A stretch of 12,277 bases of DNA from Chloroflexota bacterium (GTDB taxonomy: Bacteria > Chloroflexota > Anaerolineae > Anaerolineales > UBA4823), in assembly GCA_030636125.1 (NCBI GenBank), contig DAOVXM010000021.1, forward strand, positions 1-12,277, in the 5' to 3' direction. The notes beneath the pieces are model-generated. The model saw only the letters and a program-made list of their open reading frames with translations, ran no database searches and was not told where the DNA came from. Position 1 is the stretch's first letter; the number at the start of each line of letters is the position of its first letter. Position numbers and translations under genes: made by a program. Of the stretch, positions 1 to 7,239 are shown one piece after another.

Positions 1-962
1 ATATATTGGCAATGGCTACTACTCCTCGTCTGAACCTAAACGAATACTGGCGATACGGTGAAGTGTTCAAAGGTAGCACACCCTTCAACCGCGCTGTTAG
101 TCAAGCATACGAACCTGGTTCAGTGTACAAGGTGTTAACCATGGCTTCAGCTCTGGATAGCGGCGCAGTTACACCTGAAACCTCGTTTCTGGATACAGGT
201 GTATTCGAAATTGGTGGTGCGTATATTTACAACTGGAATTCAGGAGCTTGGGGACCTCAGGATATGTGGGGCTGTTTACAGCATTCGTTGAATGTTTGTC
301 TTGCCTGGGTAGCTAGTGAGGTGGGTGCCAAGGATTTCTATGATTATATGCGTGCATTCGGATTCGGTCACCTCACCGGTGTCGATCTGGCGGGTGAGGT
401 CGCTGGTCGCTTAAAAGTTCCCGGAGATTCGGATTGGTATGATGCAGACCTGGGGACGAACTCATTTGGACAGGGTGTGTCAGCAACTCCGCTGCAGATG
501 GCTATGGCTATATCAGCGGTTGCTAATGACGGAAAATTAATGGCTCCACGTATCGTACGGTCTATGGTAGATAAAGGCCGTCAGTTTAACACCGAACCAC
601 GACTGATCGGGATGCCAATCTCCGAAAAGACCGCAGATACATTAACGGAGATGTTGGCGGTCACCTTAGAGGAAGAAGCATCTGATGCTTTAATTGAGGG
701 TTATCGCGTCGCTGGCAAGACGGGAACCGCTGAAATCCCCACGCCTTACGGTTACTCCATTAGTGCGACCAATGCATCCTTTGTCGGCTGGGGCCCCGTT
801 GATGATCCAAGATTCCTGGCTTACATATGGCTAGAGAAACCGACCTCTTCTCCTTGGGGTTCCGTGGTGGCAGCACCTGTTTTCCGCCAAGTAGTGGAAC
901 GTTTGGTAGTTTTGATGGATATACCTCCGGATCGTGTACGTCATGCTCTATATAGTCAATAA
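1..962 (+). CDS. ftsI: Division penicillin-binding protein (PBP2/FtsI class), C-terminal transpeptidase domain, 5' truncated
   Basis: This is the 3' part of a class B penicillin-binding protein, which crosslinks septal peptidoglycan on the outer face of the membrane. The frame is open from base 3, and the TTG at 6 is an internal Leu codon within the usual 'ILAMA' strand, so the N-terminal anchor and dimerisation domain lie upstream. Counting from base 6, the three penicillin-binding motifs are complete: SVYK (S39 nucleophile, K42), SLN (94-96) and KTGT (238-241, after VAG). The conserved FGQG / TPLQMA segment lies near 154-166. The protein ends about 80 residues after KTGT, so there is no PASTA tail. 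Position ahead of murF and the presence of ftsW downstream favour the FtsI (division) rather than the elongation paralogue; the gene symbol rests on that context. Confidence 0.93.
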   Translation, partial: ILAMATTPRLNLNEYWRYGEVFKGSTPFNRAVSQAYEPGSVYKVLTMASALDSGAVTPETSFLDTGVFEIGGAYIYNWNSGAWGPQDMWGCLQHSLNVCLAWVASEVGAKDFYDYMRAFGFGHLTGVDLAGEVAGRLKVPGDSDWYDADLGTNSFGQGVSATPLQMAMAISAVANDGKLMAPRIVRSMVDKGRQFNTEPRLIGMPISEKTADTLTEMLAVTLEEEASDALIEGYRVAGKTGTAEIPTPYGYSISATNASFVGWGPVDDPRFLAYIWLEKPTSSPWGSVVAAPVFRQVVERLVVLMDIPPDRVRHALYSQ

Positions 963-975
963 TTTTTATTATAGA

Positions 976-1011
976 CCAGACATATTTTGTGATTTGTTAA
1001 AACGTGTCTGG
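976..1011 (+). other. Inverted repeat/hairpin in the pbp-murF gap
   Basis: CCAGACA (976-982) is matched perfectly by TGTCTGG (1005-1011). A second paired block lies inside (TTTT 985-988 with AAAA 999-1002), leaving a loop of about ten bases. It begins 14 bases after the pbp stop and ends 34 bases before the murF ATG. No T-run follows the right arm, so it is not a standard intrinsic terminator; it could stabilise or process the mRNA between the two genes. Function is inferred only from position. Confidence 0.4.
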
Positions 1012-1045
1012 CCTTACGGTTTGGGAACTAAGAGGAATTATTAAT

Positions 1046-2467
1046 ATGCTGTTCCTGGCTGATGTTTTTGAAGCGCTTACTGGTATTCGACCTGATTGGG
1101 CCAGCCAGGTAATAACTGAAACATGTATTGATTCTCGACGTGTGATACCGGGAGCCATGTTCGTATCGTTATCGGGCGAACGGGTGGATGGTCACGATTT
1201 TGTTAGCGAAGCCTTTAGGCGAGGCGCTAAGCTGTCGATAATACAACGAGACTTATCATCTCAGTTTCCGGTTATTGATTTAATAGGCAAAGCAGAACCG
1301 CCAATCCTGCAGTCTCAGCAAGAGCCCATCTGCCTTTTGGTTGAGGATAGCCTAAAAGCCTTGCAGCTGATTGCGCGCTTTTATCGGAGAAAGCTAGCCT
1401 TACGTGTTATCGGCATTACAGGTAGCGTCGGTAAGTCAACTACGAAAGAGTTAGTTGCAGAAGTTTTAGAACAGCGTTATCGCACCTTAAAAAATCCAGG
1501 TAATTTAAATAATGAGATTGGAATGCCACTCACACTGTTAAGTCTGAGCGAAGGACACCAAACAGCCATTCTGGAAATGGGGTTTTACGTTCCAGGGGAG
1601 ATTGCATTCTTGTGTGATCTGGCGTTACCTCAAGTTGGGGTTGTTACCAATATTGGCACAGTACATGCTGAACGGGCTGGATCGCAAGATGCTATTGCCC
1701 AAGGTAAGGCCGAATTGGTTCAAGCTCTTCCACCGGCTCCTGAAGGGACAGCGATCCTGAATTACGATGATTCTAGAGTGCGCGAAATGGCTGAGCAGAC
1801 GCAAGCCAGGGTTTTCTATTATGGCCTAAATCCTGAGGCTGATTTATGGGCTGATGAAGTTGAGGGCTTAGGCTTGGATGGCATCCGCTTTCGCCTGCAT
1901 TATCGCAATGAAATCCTCCATTTACGTATTCCCCTAATTGGACGGCATTCGGTCCATACAGCGCTACGTGCATCTGCAGTTGGTCTCGTGGAAGGATTAA
2001 CCTGGCAGGAAATCGTTGGTGGTTTGCGTTCAGGACGTGCGCAACTCCGGTTGGTGGCAGTACGTACTAAAACTGGAGCGATACTCTTAGATGATACTTA
2101 CAACGCTTCGCCTGAATCGACCCTTGCTGCGCTTAACTTGTTGGATGAATTAGAAGGAAACAAGGTAGCTGTCTTAGGCGATATGCTTGAGCTAGGTCCT
2201 TACGAGTGGCAGGGTCACGAGATGGTAGGCGTACGAACGGCTGAGGTGGCGCAGGAATTGATTACTGTGGGAGAAAGGGGACGGATGATCGCCGCAGCAG
2301 CACATCGGGCTGGCATGAAAGGGCGTCTGATCACTGAGTTTGATAATAGTCAACAAGTGATCGATTATCTGCGACCCAGGTTGAGTGACCGCGATGTTGT
2401 CCTAATAAAAGGTTCACGCGGGATGCGTATGGATCGTATCGTAGCTGCATTGGAGTATCGCCAATGA
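1046..2467 (+). CDS. murF: UDP-N-acetylmuramoyl-tripeptide--D-alanyl-D-alanine ligase MurF
   Basis: Cytoplasmic ATP-dependent ligase that adds D-Ala-D-Ala to UDP-MurNAc-tripeptide, the last soluble step of precursor synthesis. The Mur ligase P-loop GITGSVGKST is at 123-132. The MurF signature N-L-N-N-E (153-157) and D-D-T-Y-N-A-S-P (349-356) distinguish it from MurC, MurD and MurE. The 473 residues are a normal length. The frame stays open upstream to a GTG at 1004, but ATG 1046 is preferred: it has AAGAGGA (1030-1036) nine bases ahead, the MLFLADVFEAL beginning fits the family, and the GTG lies inside the hairpin. The stop overlaps the mraY start (ATGA), implying translational coupling. The usual neighbour murE is not between this gene and the PBP gene. 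Confidence 0.96.
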   Translation: MLFLADVFEALTGIRPDWASQVITETCIDSRRVIPGAMFVSLSGERVDGHDFVSEAFRRGAKLSIIQRDLSSQFPVIDLIGKAEPPILQSQQEPICLLVEDSLKALQLIARFYRRKLALRVIGITGSVGKSTTKELVAEVLEQRYRTLKNPGNLNNEIGMPLTLLSLSEGHQTAILEMGFYVPGEIAFLCDLALPQVGVVTNIGTVHAERAGSQDAIAQGKAELVQALPPAPEGTAILNYDDSRVREMAEQTQARVFYYGLNPEADLWADEVEGLGLDGIRFRLHYRNEILHLRIPLIGRHSVHTALRASAVGLVEGLTWQEIVGGLRSGRAQLRLVAVRTKTGAILLDDTYNASPESTLAALNLLDELEGNKVAVLGDMLELGPYEWQGHEMVGVRTAEVAQELITVGERGRMIAAAAHRAGMKGRLITEFDNSQQVIDYLRPRLSDRDVVLIKGSRGMRMDRIVAALEYRQ

Positions 2468-3474
2468 CCCAGGCACCTGTAGCCATCGCTCTGGCAGGGT
2501 TTAGCTTTATGCTGACCGTTATTTGGGGTACACCATTATTGCGCATGTTGAGCCACTTTAAGGTCGGTAAACAGATCAGGGTTGAGGGGCCTCAACGTCA
2601 CTATTCCAAATTAGGTACACCCACGATGGGTGGTGTGATGATTGTAGCACCGGTTGTTTTGATTACGGTTCTCTTGAATGCCAGTTCTTTGATCGGCTTC
2701 AGTGTACTCGGGCGATCCGTGTTGTTGCCAATGGGCGTGTTGGTATCTTATGCTTTGTTAGGTGCAGTTGATGATTGGGAAGGATTACGTGGTCGCCGGG
2801 AGCAAGGTGAAGGTCTTCGAGCTCGCACTAAGTTTTTCTTACAGGTGTTATTCGCCTTAATCGCCGCTCTTGGTTTGAAGTATGTTCTGGACGTTCCAGA
2901 GATGTTCCTTCCAGGGGTTCAAGGTGAGATCGAGCTTGGAATCTTGTATATACCGCTTGCTACCTTTTTGATTGTAGGTTTTTCAAATGCGATCAACCTG
3001 ACGGATGGTCTTGATGGGTTGGCGGGTTTGATTTCAGCAACTGCGTTTGCTACCTATGGTGGAATTGCTCTTTTTCAGGGGCAGATATTCCTGGCTCGCT
3101 TTTGCTTCACTATGGTTGGGGCGATATTTGGTTTCTTGTGGTTCAATGTGCATCCAGCACAGCTTTTTATGGGTGATACAGGCTCGCTTGCTCTTGGCGC
3201 TACTTTGGCGGTTGTTGCCTTGATGACAGGGCAGTGGATTATTTTGCCCATCATAGCGGTGATACCTGTCAGCATTACGCTCAGCGTGATCATACAAACG
3301 ACCTATTTTAAGATTACACGCAGACGCTATGGAGAAGGGCGACGAATTTTCAAAATGGCTCCCTTGCAGCATCATTTTGAGTTAAGTGGTTGGAGTGAGA
3401 CACAGGTCGTGCAGAGGTTTTGGTTGGTCAGTTTATTATCCGCCATGCTCGGAGCGGCGTTAGCATTTGTTTAA
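2464..3474 (+). CDS. mraY: Phospho-N-acetylmuramoyl-pentapeptide-transferase MraY
   Basis: Integral membrane enzyme that transfers phospho-MurNAc-pentapeptide from UDP to undecaprenyl phosphate, making lipid I on the cytoplasmic face. The 336 residues are hydrophobic with about ten membrane segments. Family landmarks in order are GTPTMGG near residue 50, the Asp pair D103-D104, NLTDGLDGLAGL with D181 and D184, FMGDTGS with D238, and the C-terminal cytoplasmic loop APLQHHFEL. Two conserved positions differ from the usual family: the HHH motif reads Q302-H303-H304, and the DDxxK segment has Gly107 in place of Lys, with about two extra residues in the loop that follows. The acidic residues essential for catalysis in E. 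coli MraY appear retained. The start overlaps the murF stop by four bases. Confidence 0.97.
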   Translation: MTQAPVAIALAGFSFMLTVIWGTPLLRMLSHFKVGKQIRVEGPQRHYSKLGTPTMGGVMIVAPVVLITVLLNASSLIGFSVLGRSVLLPMGVLVSYALLGAVDDWEGLRGRREQGEGLRARTKFFLQVLFALIAALGLKYVLDVPEMFLPGVQGEIELGILYIPLATFLIVGFSNAINLTDGLDGLAGLISATAFATYGGIALFQGQIFLARFCFTMVGAIFGFLWFNVHPAQLFMGDTGSLALGATLAVVALMTGQWIILPIIAVIPVSITLSVIIQTTYFKITRRRYGEGRRIFKMAPLQHHFELSGWSETQVVQRFWLVSLLSAMLGAALAFV

Positions 3475-3499
3475 GTGTCTCAATTGTTTTGAGGTTCAC
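3475..3499 (+). promoter_or_regulatory. Possible hairpin covering the murD ribosome binding site
   Basis: CTCAA (3479-3483) pairs with TTGAG (3489-3493) across a five-base loop, and GTG (3475-3477) can pair with CAC (3497-3499) outside a small internal mismatch. The right arm contains the GAGG (3491-3494) that lies seven bases before the murD ATG. The structure starts directly after the mraY stop, so ribosomes finishing mraY could open it. The stem is short and A/T containing; the regulatory role is inference. Confidence 0.3.
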
Positions 3500-3501
3500 A
3501 T

Positions 3502-4875
3502 ATGCGAGATTGGAGCGATCTAAAAGTGGTTATCCTTGGAGCAGCCCGGCAAGGCACTGCGCTGGCGCGTTATTTTGTCGAGCGGGGGGCGCGGGTTGTG
3601 CTTAATGATCAGCGCTCGGCTGATCAATTGCAGGTCGCCCAAGAATCCCTGGCAGATCTACCTGTCGAATGGGTCTTTAATGGACATCCCATGAATTTGT
3701 TGGATGAGACTGATCTGGTGTGTATCTCGGGTGGTGTGCCTTTGACGTTACCGTTTGTTTTGTCAGCCCAGGAGCGTGGTATCCCACTCTCAAATGATTC
3801 TCAGATCTTTCTGGATGAGACCCCCTGCAAGGTGATTGGGATTACTGGATCAGCAGGTAAGACGACTACAACTATCCTGGTGGGTCGCATGGCTGAGGCA
3901 GCTGCGAAGGCGTCCACTTCACCAGGGAAAGATTGGCAGGCTTGGGTTGGAGGGAATATCGGCTCACCTTTGATCGCCGATATAGATAAAATCGAACCGG
4001 ATGACTTGGCTGTGATGGAATTATCCAGTTTTCAACTTGAGATCATGAACTCGTCTCCACAGGTTGCTGCGGTGCTTAATGTCACACCGAATCACCTTGA
4101 CCGGCACCTTACGATGGAAATTTACACTGCCGCGAAAGCTCGCATACTGGCCAACCAGACTGCTTCTGATGTAGCTGTGCTTGGACGTGATGATCCAGGG
4201 GCTTGGGGATTGGCGGATAAAATGCAAGGGCAGTTGGTTTCCTTTGGTTTGTCCGAACCCATGGCTGGCTCTGGTACTTATTTGCGGAATGGGGATATTT
4301 GCCTCAGAACCAGGGAATCAGACACCTGGCTCATGTCACAGGAAATGGTTAAATTACGCGGAGAACATAATCTGTATAATGTTTTAGCAGCCTGTGCGAT
4401 TGCAGTCGCTTCCGATCTCCCCATTGAAACGATGCGAGTTGGTGTCGATGGCTTTAGTGAAATCCCTTATCGCCTGGAATTTGTAAGGTCGTGGGGTGGG
4501 GCTGAGTGGTATAACGATTCTATTGCTACTGCTCCCGAGCGATCAATGGCTGCTATCCGTTCATTTGATGAACCCCTGGTTTTGTTAGCCGGCGGTCGTG
4601 ACAAGAACTTGCCATGGGATGAATTCGCTACCTTGGTACGTCAACGAGTCGATCATCTAATTTTATTTGGTGAGGCTGCCGAAAAAATTGCCAGTGCTGT
4701 GGGTGACATGGCTATGACTCGTTGTTCCAATCTTGAAGAGGCTGTTGTTATGGCAGCTCAAGTTGTCCGTATGGGAGATGTCGTTTTACTGTCACCCGGC
4801 GGGACTAGCTTTGATGAATTTCTTGACTTTGAGGAGCGAGGAGAATGTTTCAAACATTTAGTGATGCAACTGTAA
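3502..4875 (+). CDS. murD: UDP-N-acetylmuramoyl-L-alanine--D-glutamate ligase MurD
   Basis: Cytoplasmic ATP-dependent ligase that adds D-Glu to UDP-MurNAc-L-Ala. The N-terminal nucleotide-sugar domain opens with VVILGAARQGTALA. The central ATPase domain has GITGSAGKTTTT from residue 113 (K120) and NHLDRH at 197-202. The C-terminal domain has GGRDKNLPWDEFA and closes with a segment ending SFDEFLDFEERGECFKHL, typical of MurD. The 457 residues match the family. ATG 3502 has GAGG (3491-3494) seven bases upstream. The 3' end overlaps ftsW by 31 bases, and the ftsW ribosome binding site lies within codons for the DFEERGE segment. Confidence 0.96.
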   Translation: MRDWSDLKVVILGAARQGTALARYFVERGARVVLNDQRSADQLQVAQESLADLPVEWVFNGHPMNLLDETDLVCISGGVPLTLPFVLSAQERGIPLSNDSQIFLDETPCKVIGITGSAGKTTTTILVGRMAEAAAKASTSPGKDWQAWVGGNIGSPLIADIDKIEPDDLAVMELSSFQLEIMNSSPQVAAVLNVTPNHLDRHLTMEIYTAAKARILANQTASDVAVLGRDDPGAWGLADKMQGQLVSFGLSEPMAGSGTYLRNGDICLRTRESDTWLMSQEMVKLRGEHNLYNVLAACAIAVASDLPIETMRVGVDGFSEIPYRLEFVRSWGGAEWYNDSIATAPERSMAAIRSFDEPLVLLAGGRDKNLPWDEFATLVRQRVDHLILFGEAAEKIASAVGDMAMTRCSNLEEAVVMAAQVVRMGDVVLLSPGGTSFDEFLDFEERGECFKHLVMQL

Positions 4876-6119
4876 AAGGGGATAAGAGTCCCCAAGGGGA
4901 GTCTTCGCGAGGCGCGCCGCGTCGCCGTCCCGTACAGCTAGGGATTGATGTTCCCATGCTCTTGGTAAGCGCTACGCTGGTTATCTTTGGCATTTTGATG
5001 GTTTATTCAGCTAGTTGGGATTATTCTTTGGCTATCTACGATTCTCCCACCTATATTTTTACTCGCCAATTGCTTTGGTTGGGACTGGGATTAGGTGTGG
5101 CAGTAGGGTTGACATTTTTAGATTATCATTTTTGGCGTAAACTGGCTGTACCTGCCATTCTGGTAACCATCCTTCTCCTCATTACAGTCCTCTTTGTGAG
5201 TGACATTCGTCATGGTGCGGTGCGGACATTATTTGGTGGCTCGTTCCAACCCTCTGAACTGGCAAAGTTAACAACGGTAATCTACCTGGCAGTTTGGTTG
5301 TATGCAAAAGGTGATGACCTCAGCGATATTAGCCTTGGTTTAGTACCTTTGGCAGCGATATTAGGTATATTAGGTGGGTTGATTATTGTTCAACCAGATT
5401 TGAGCGCCGTCATTACCATCTTCTTCCTTGGCGGGACGTTATTTTTTCTGGCAGGTGGTGACCTGCGCCAGATTGGCTTGCTGATTTTAATGGCGGCGTT
5501 GGTGGGTTGGGTAGTTGTGTTCGTGAATCCCACAGGCGTAGAACGTATTGAAAGTTATCTTGCTGGATTAAGAGATCCCACTCAAGCTTCATATCATGTG
5601 CGGCGTTCGCTTGAGGCGTTTGTAAAGGGAGGTTGGTTTGGGGTAGGTATAGGCAATGCCCAAACTAAGCTAACTGGCTTGCCAGTTCCACCCACTGACA
5701 GTATTTTTGCTGTAGTCGGAGAAGAAACGGGTGTATTCGGAGCAACAACCCTGGTTGGGTTGTACGGAATCTTGCTATGGCGTGGCTTGGGAATTGCCCG
5801 TCGAGCGCCTGATGGCTTGGGCACCTTGCTGGCTGCCGGTCTAAGTTTGTGGTTGGCAATGGAGGCATTTGTTAATATGGCAGTGATGATCAACCTACTG
5901 CCTTTCGCCGGTAACGCCTTGCCATTTATTAGTGCTGGCGGTTCGAATCTACTTGTGTCGTTTGCAGCAGTAGGGCTATTGATGAATATCTCTCGCCTTT
6001 CTGTTAATAATCAAGAAGAAGATGGGAGGCCTTTCGGTGCGGTTGTTAATTTGCGCTGGCGGAACAGGCGGCGGCGTGTATCCGGCGCTCGCCGTTCTGC
6101 AAGCGGTCGTACAGGATGA
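4845..6119 (+). CDS. ftsW: Septal peptidoglycan glycosyltransferase FtsW (SEDS family)
   Basis: Polytopic membrane protein of the SEDS family that polymerises lipid II into glycan at the septum with a class B PBP partner, here probably the upstream gene. After a polar, basic N-terminus of about 35 residues come roughly ten membrane segments. SEDS hallmarks are QPSELAKLTTVIYLAVWL, the VKGGWFGVGIGNAQTKL segment, PPTDSIFAVVGEETG with the presumed catalytic Asp285, and LPFISAGGSNLLVSF. ATG 4845 has GAGGAG (4831-4836) eight bases upstream and lies inside the 3' end of murD. The last 23 residues contain nine arginines and are encoded in the same DNA as the start of murG in another frame; this tail lies beyond the conserved LLMNISR end of the fold. 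FtsW rather than RodA is inferred from location. Confidence 0.94.
   Translation: MFQTFSDATVKGDKSPQGESSRGAPRRRPVQLGIDVPMLLVSATLVIFGILMVYSASWDYSLAIYDSPTYIFTRQLLWLGLGLGVAVGLTFLDYHFWRKLAVPAILVTILLLITVLFVSDIRHGAVRTLFGGSFQPSELAKLTTVIYLAVWLYAKGDDLSDISLGLVPLAAILGILGGLIIVQPDLSAVITIFFLGGTLFFLAGGDLRQIGLLILMAALVGWVVVFVNPTGVERIESYLAGLRDPTQASYHVRRSLEAFVKGGWFGVGIGNAQTKLTGLPVPPTDSIFAVVGEETGVFGATTLVGLYGILLWRGLGIARRAPDGLGTLLAAGLSLWLAMEAFVNMAVMINLLPFAGNALPFISAGGSNLLVSFAAVGLLMNISRLSVNNQEEDGRPFGAVVNLRWRNRRRRVSGARRSASGRTG
6024..6029 (+). promoter_or_regulatory. murG ribosome binding site GGGAGG
   Basis: GGGAGG at 6024-6029 stands seven bases before GTG 6037, an ideal spacing. It decides the murG start in favour of this GTG over the in-frame ATG at 6022, which has only a weak AAGAAG upstream and would place the GGGAGG inside the gene. 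Starting at GTG yields MRLLICAGGTGGG, the compact N-terminus expected of MurG. Confidence 0.75.
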
Positions 6120-7239
6120 TAACATCACGCATGATGCGAGTGATGGCGAAAGTCTCGTGCATGAAAATACCCTCTCCTCGGCATCACTCAAGCAGTTATT
6201 ATGGGTTGGTGGAATTGACGGCATGGAAGAGAACTTAGTCAAGCGAGCCGGAATCTCCTTTGAAGCTATCCCTGCAGCAGGAGTGCATGGGGTAGGTTTG
6301 AGGGCTCTTCCAAGGAACCTGTGGAAATTAGGTCAAGGTATCCTTGCCTCCCTTCGTTTGTTACGCCAGTTTCATCCAGATGTTTTGTTCTTTACAGGTG
6401 GTTATGTCGCAGTCCCTATGGCCCTGGCTGGTCGCCTACCTGTGTCTGGAATGTCGCGCCCGCGTAGTTTGTTGTATGTTCCAGATATTGAGCCTGGTTT
6501 GGCATTAAAGACCTTGGCTCGTTTTGCCGATAAGATTGCCGTCACATCCGAGAACTCGCAGGCGTATTTTCCTCGACAACGCCGTGTGGTTGTGACTGGA
6601 TACCCTACCCGACAAGATTTGCGGCGGTGGAAGCTGGATGAGGCTTGTAACGCATTAGGATTATCCGTCGATGTGCCGACCATGTTAGTTTTTGGAGGTA
6701 GCAAAGGAGCGCGTTCTATAAATCGAGCGTTGCTAAAGGCATTACCGCAGCTATTATTGGATCTTCAGGTCATCCATATTAGCGGACAGTTGGACTGGCC
6801 AGAAGTGGAAAATGCGCGCAGGCAACTATTAGAATCGCTGGAACCTGAATTGGCAGACCGTTACCGGGCATACTCATATTTGTACGAAGAAATGGGCGCC
6901 GCATTAACCGCTGCAGACTTCGTCCTCTCTCGTGCGGGTGCTTCCACACTAGGTGAGTACCCCCTATTCGGATTGCCGGCAATCCTGGTTCCTTATCCAC
7001 ATGCCTGGCGGTACCAGCAAGTTAACGCAGAATATTTGGCTCAGCGCGGTGCGGCAATTGTTGTACAAGATGGGGACTTACAGGAAAGGATTTTACCGCT
7101 CGTGCGCGAGTTAATTGATGAGCCTCACCAACTGGAGAAAATGAGTGTAGCTATGCGTTCCCTGGCCAACCCAAATGCGGCTCAGAACATCGCCGACCAT
7201 ATGTTTGAATTGGCATCAGGTCGTGGAGGTGAACAATGA
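6037..7239 (+). CDS. murG: Lipid II synthase MurG (UDP-GlcNAc:lipid I GlcNAc transferase), divergent acceptor motifs
   Basis: GT28/GT-B glycosyltransferase that adds GlcNAc to lipid I at the inner membrane face. From GTG 6037 it has 400 residues. The N-terminal domain holds the glycine loop AGGTGGG (7-13), FFTGGYVAVPMALAG and ARFADKIAVTS. The C-terminal donor domain holds VFGGSKGARSINRAL, LSRAGASTLGE with E307, and PYPHAWRYQQVNAEYL with the Gln pair that binds UDP-GlcNAc. Unusual points: Gly13 replaces the His of GGTGGH, and Y147-V148-P149-D150 replace HEQN (LLYVPDIEPG aligns without gaps to VIHEQNAVPG). GNPVR reads GYPTR, and about 20 extra residues lie between Q26 and K52. The C-terminal half and gene context make MurG the best call, but the acceptor side is clearly non-canonical. 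It overlaps ftsW by 83 bases. Confidence 0.92.
   Translation: MRLLICAGGTGGGVYPALAVLQAVVQDDNITHDASDGESLVHENTLSSASLKQLLWVGGIDGMEENLVKRAGISFEAIPAAGVHGVGLRALPRNLWKLGQGILASLRLLRQFHPDVLFFTGGYVAVPMALAGRLPVSGMSRPRSLLYVPDIEPGLALKTLARFADKIAVTSENSQAYFPRQRRVVVTGYPTRQDLRRWKLDEACNALGLSVDVPTMLVFGGSKGARSINRALLKALPQLLLDLQVIHISGQLDWPEVENARRQLLESLEPELADRYRAYSYLYEEMGAALTAADFVLSRAGASTLGEYPLFGLPAILVPYPHAWRYQQVNAEYLAQRGAAIVVQDGDLQERILPLVRELIDEPHQLEKMSVAMRSLANPNAAQNIADHMFELASGRGGEQ
6123..6189 (+). repeat. Inverted-repeat cluster within the murG insertion
   Basis: Starting three bases after the ftsW stop, CATCACGCAT (6123-6132) can pair with ATGCG-TGATG (6134-6145, with a two-base AG bulge). The outer part GAGTGATG (6138-6145) is also perfectly complementary to CATCACTC (6182-6189). 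The left and far-right copies are therefore near-direct repeats of each other, with the central copy inverted, allowing alternative hairpins. The stretch encodes the extra MurG residues around ITHDASDGES to SSASL. It may be a remnant of a small palindromic insertion or chance; no full element or target duplication was recognised. Confidence 0.4.

Noticed and set aside
1004..1045. GTG 1004 as the murF start, adding 14 residues
   Set aside because: No ribosome site precedes it, it lies in the right arm of a hairpin, and ATG 1046 has AAGAGGA at proper spacing and fits the family N-terminus.
963..1045. Internal promoter ahead of murF
   Set aside because: A/T-rich segments exist, but no -35/-10 pair with reasonable spacing could be supported by eye.
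1046..2467. Possibility that this ligase is MurE rather than MurF
   Set aside because: NNE-x-G-x-P and D-x-YNASP are MurF signatures, and the MurE substrate-binding pattern is not seen.
3034..3375. 113-codon minus-strand open frame inside mraY
   Set aside because: Antisense shadow of a conserved membrane protein; the composition is not protein-like.
3606..3626. 8-base inverted repeat TGATCAGC with five-base loop inside murD
   Set aside because: It lies in ordinary coding sequence for NDQRSADQL, far from any gene boundary, and such short palindromes are expected by chance.
6022..6036. ATG 6022 as the murG start
   Set aside because: Upstream signal is only AAGAAG, whereas GGGAGG inside those codons is ideally spaced for GTG 6037; the five extra residues do not match the family.
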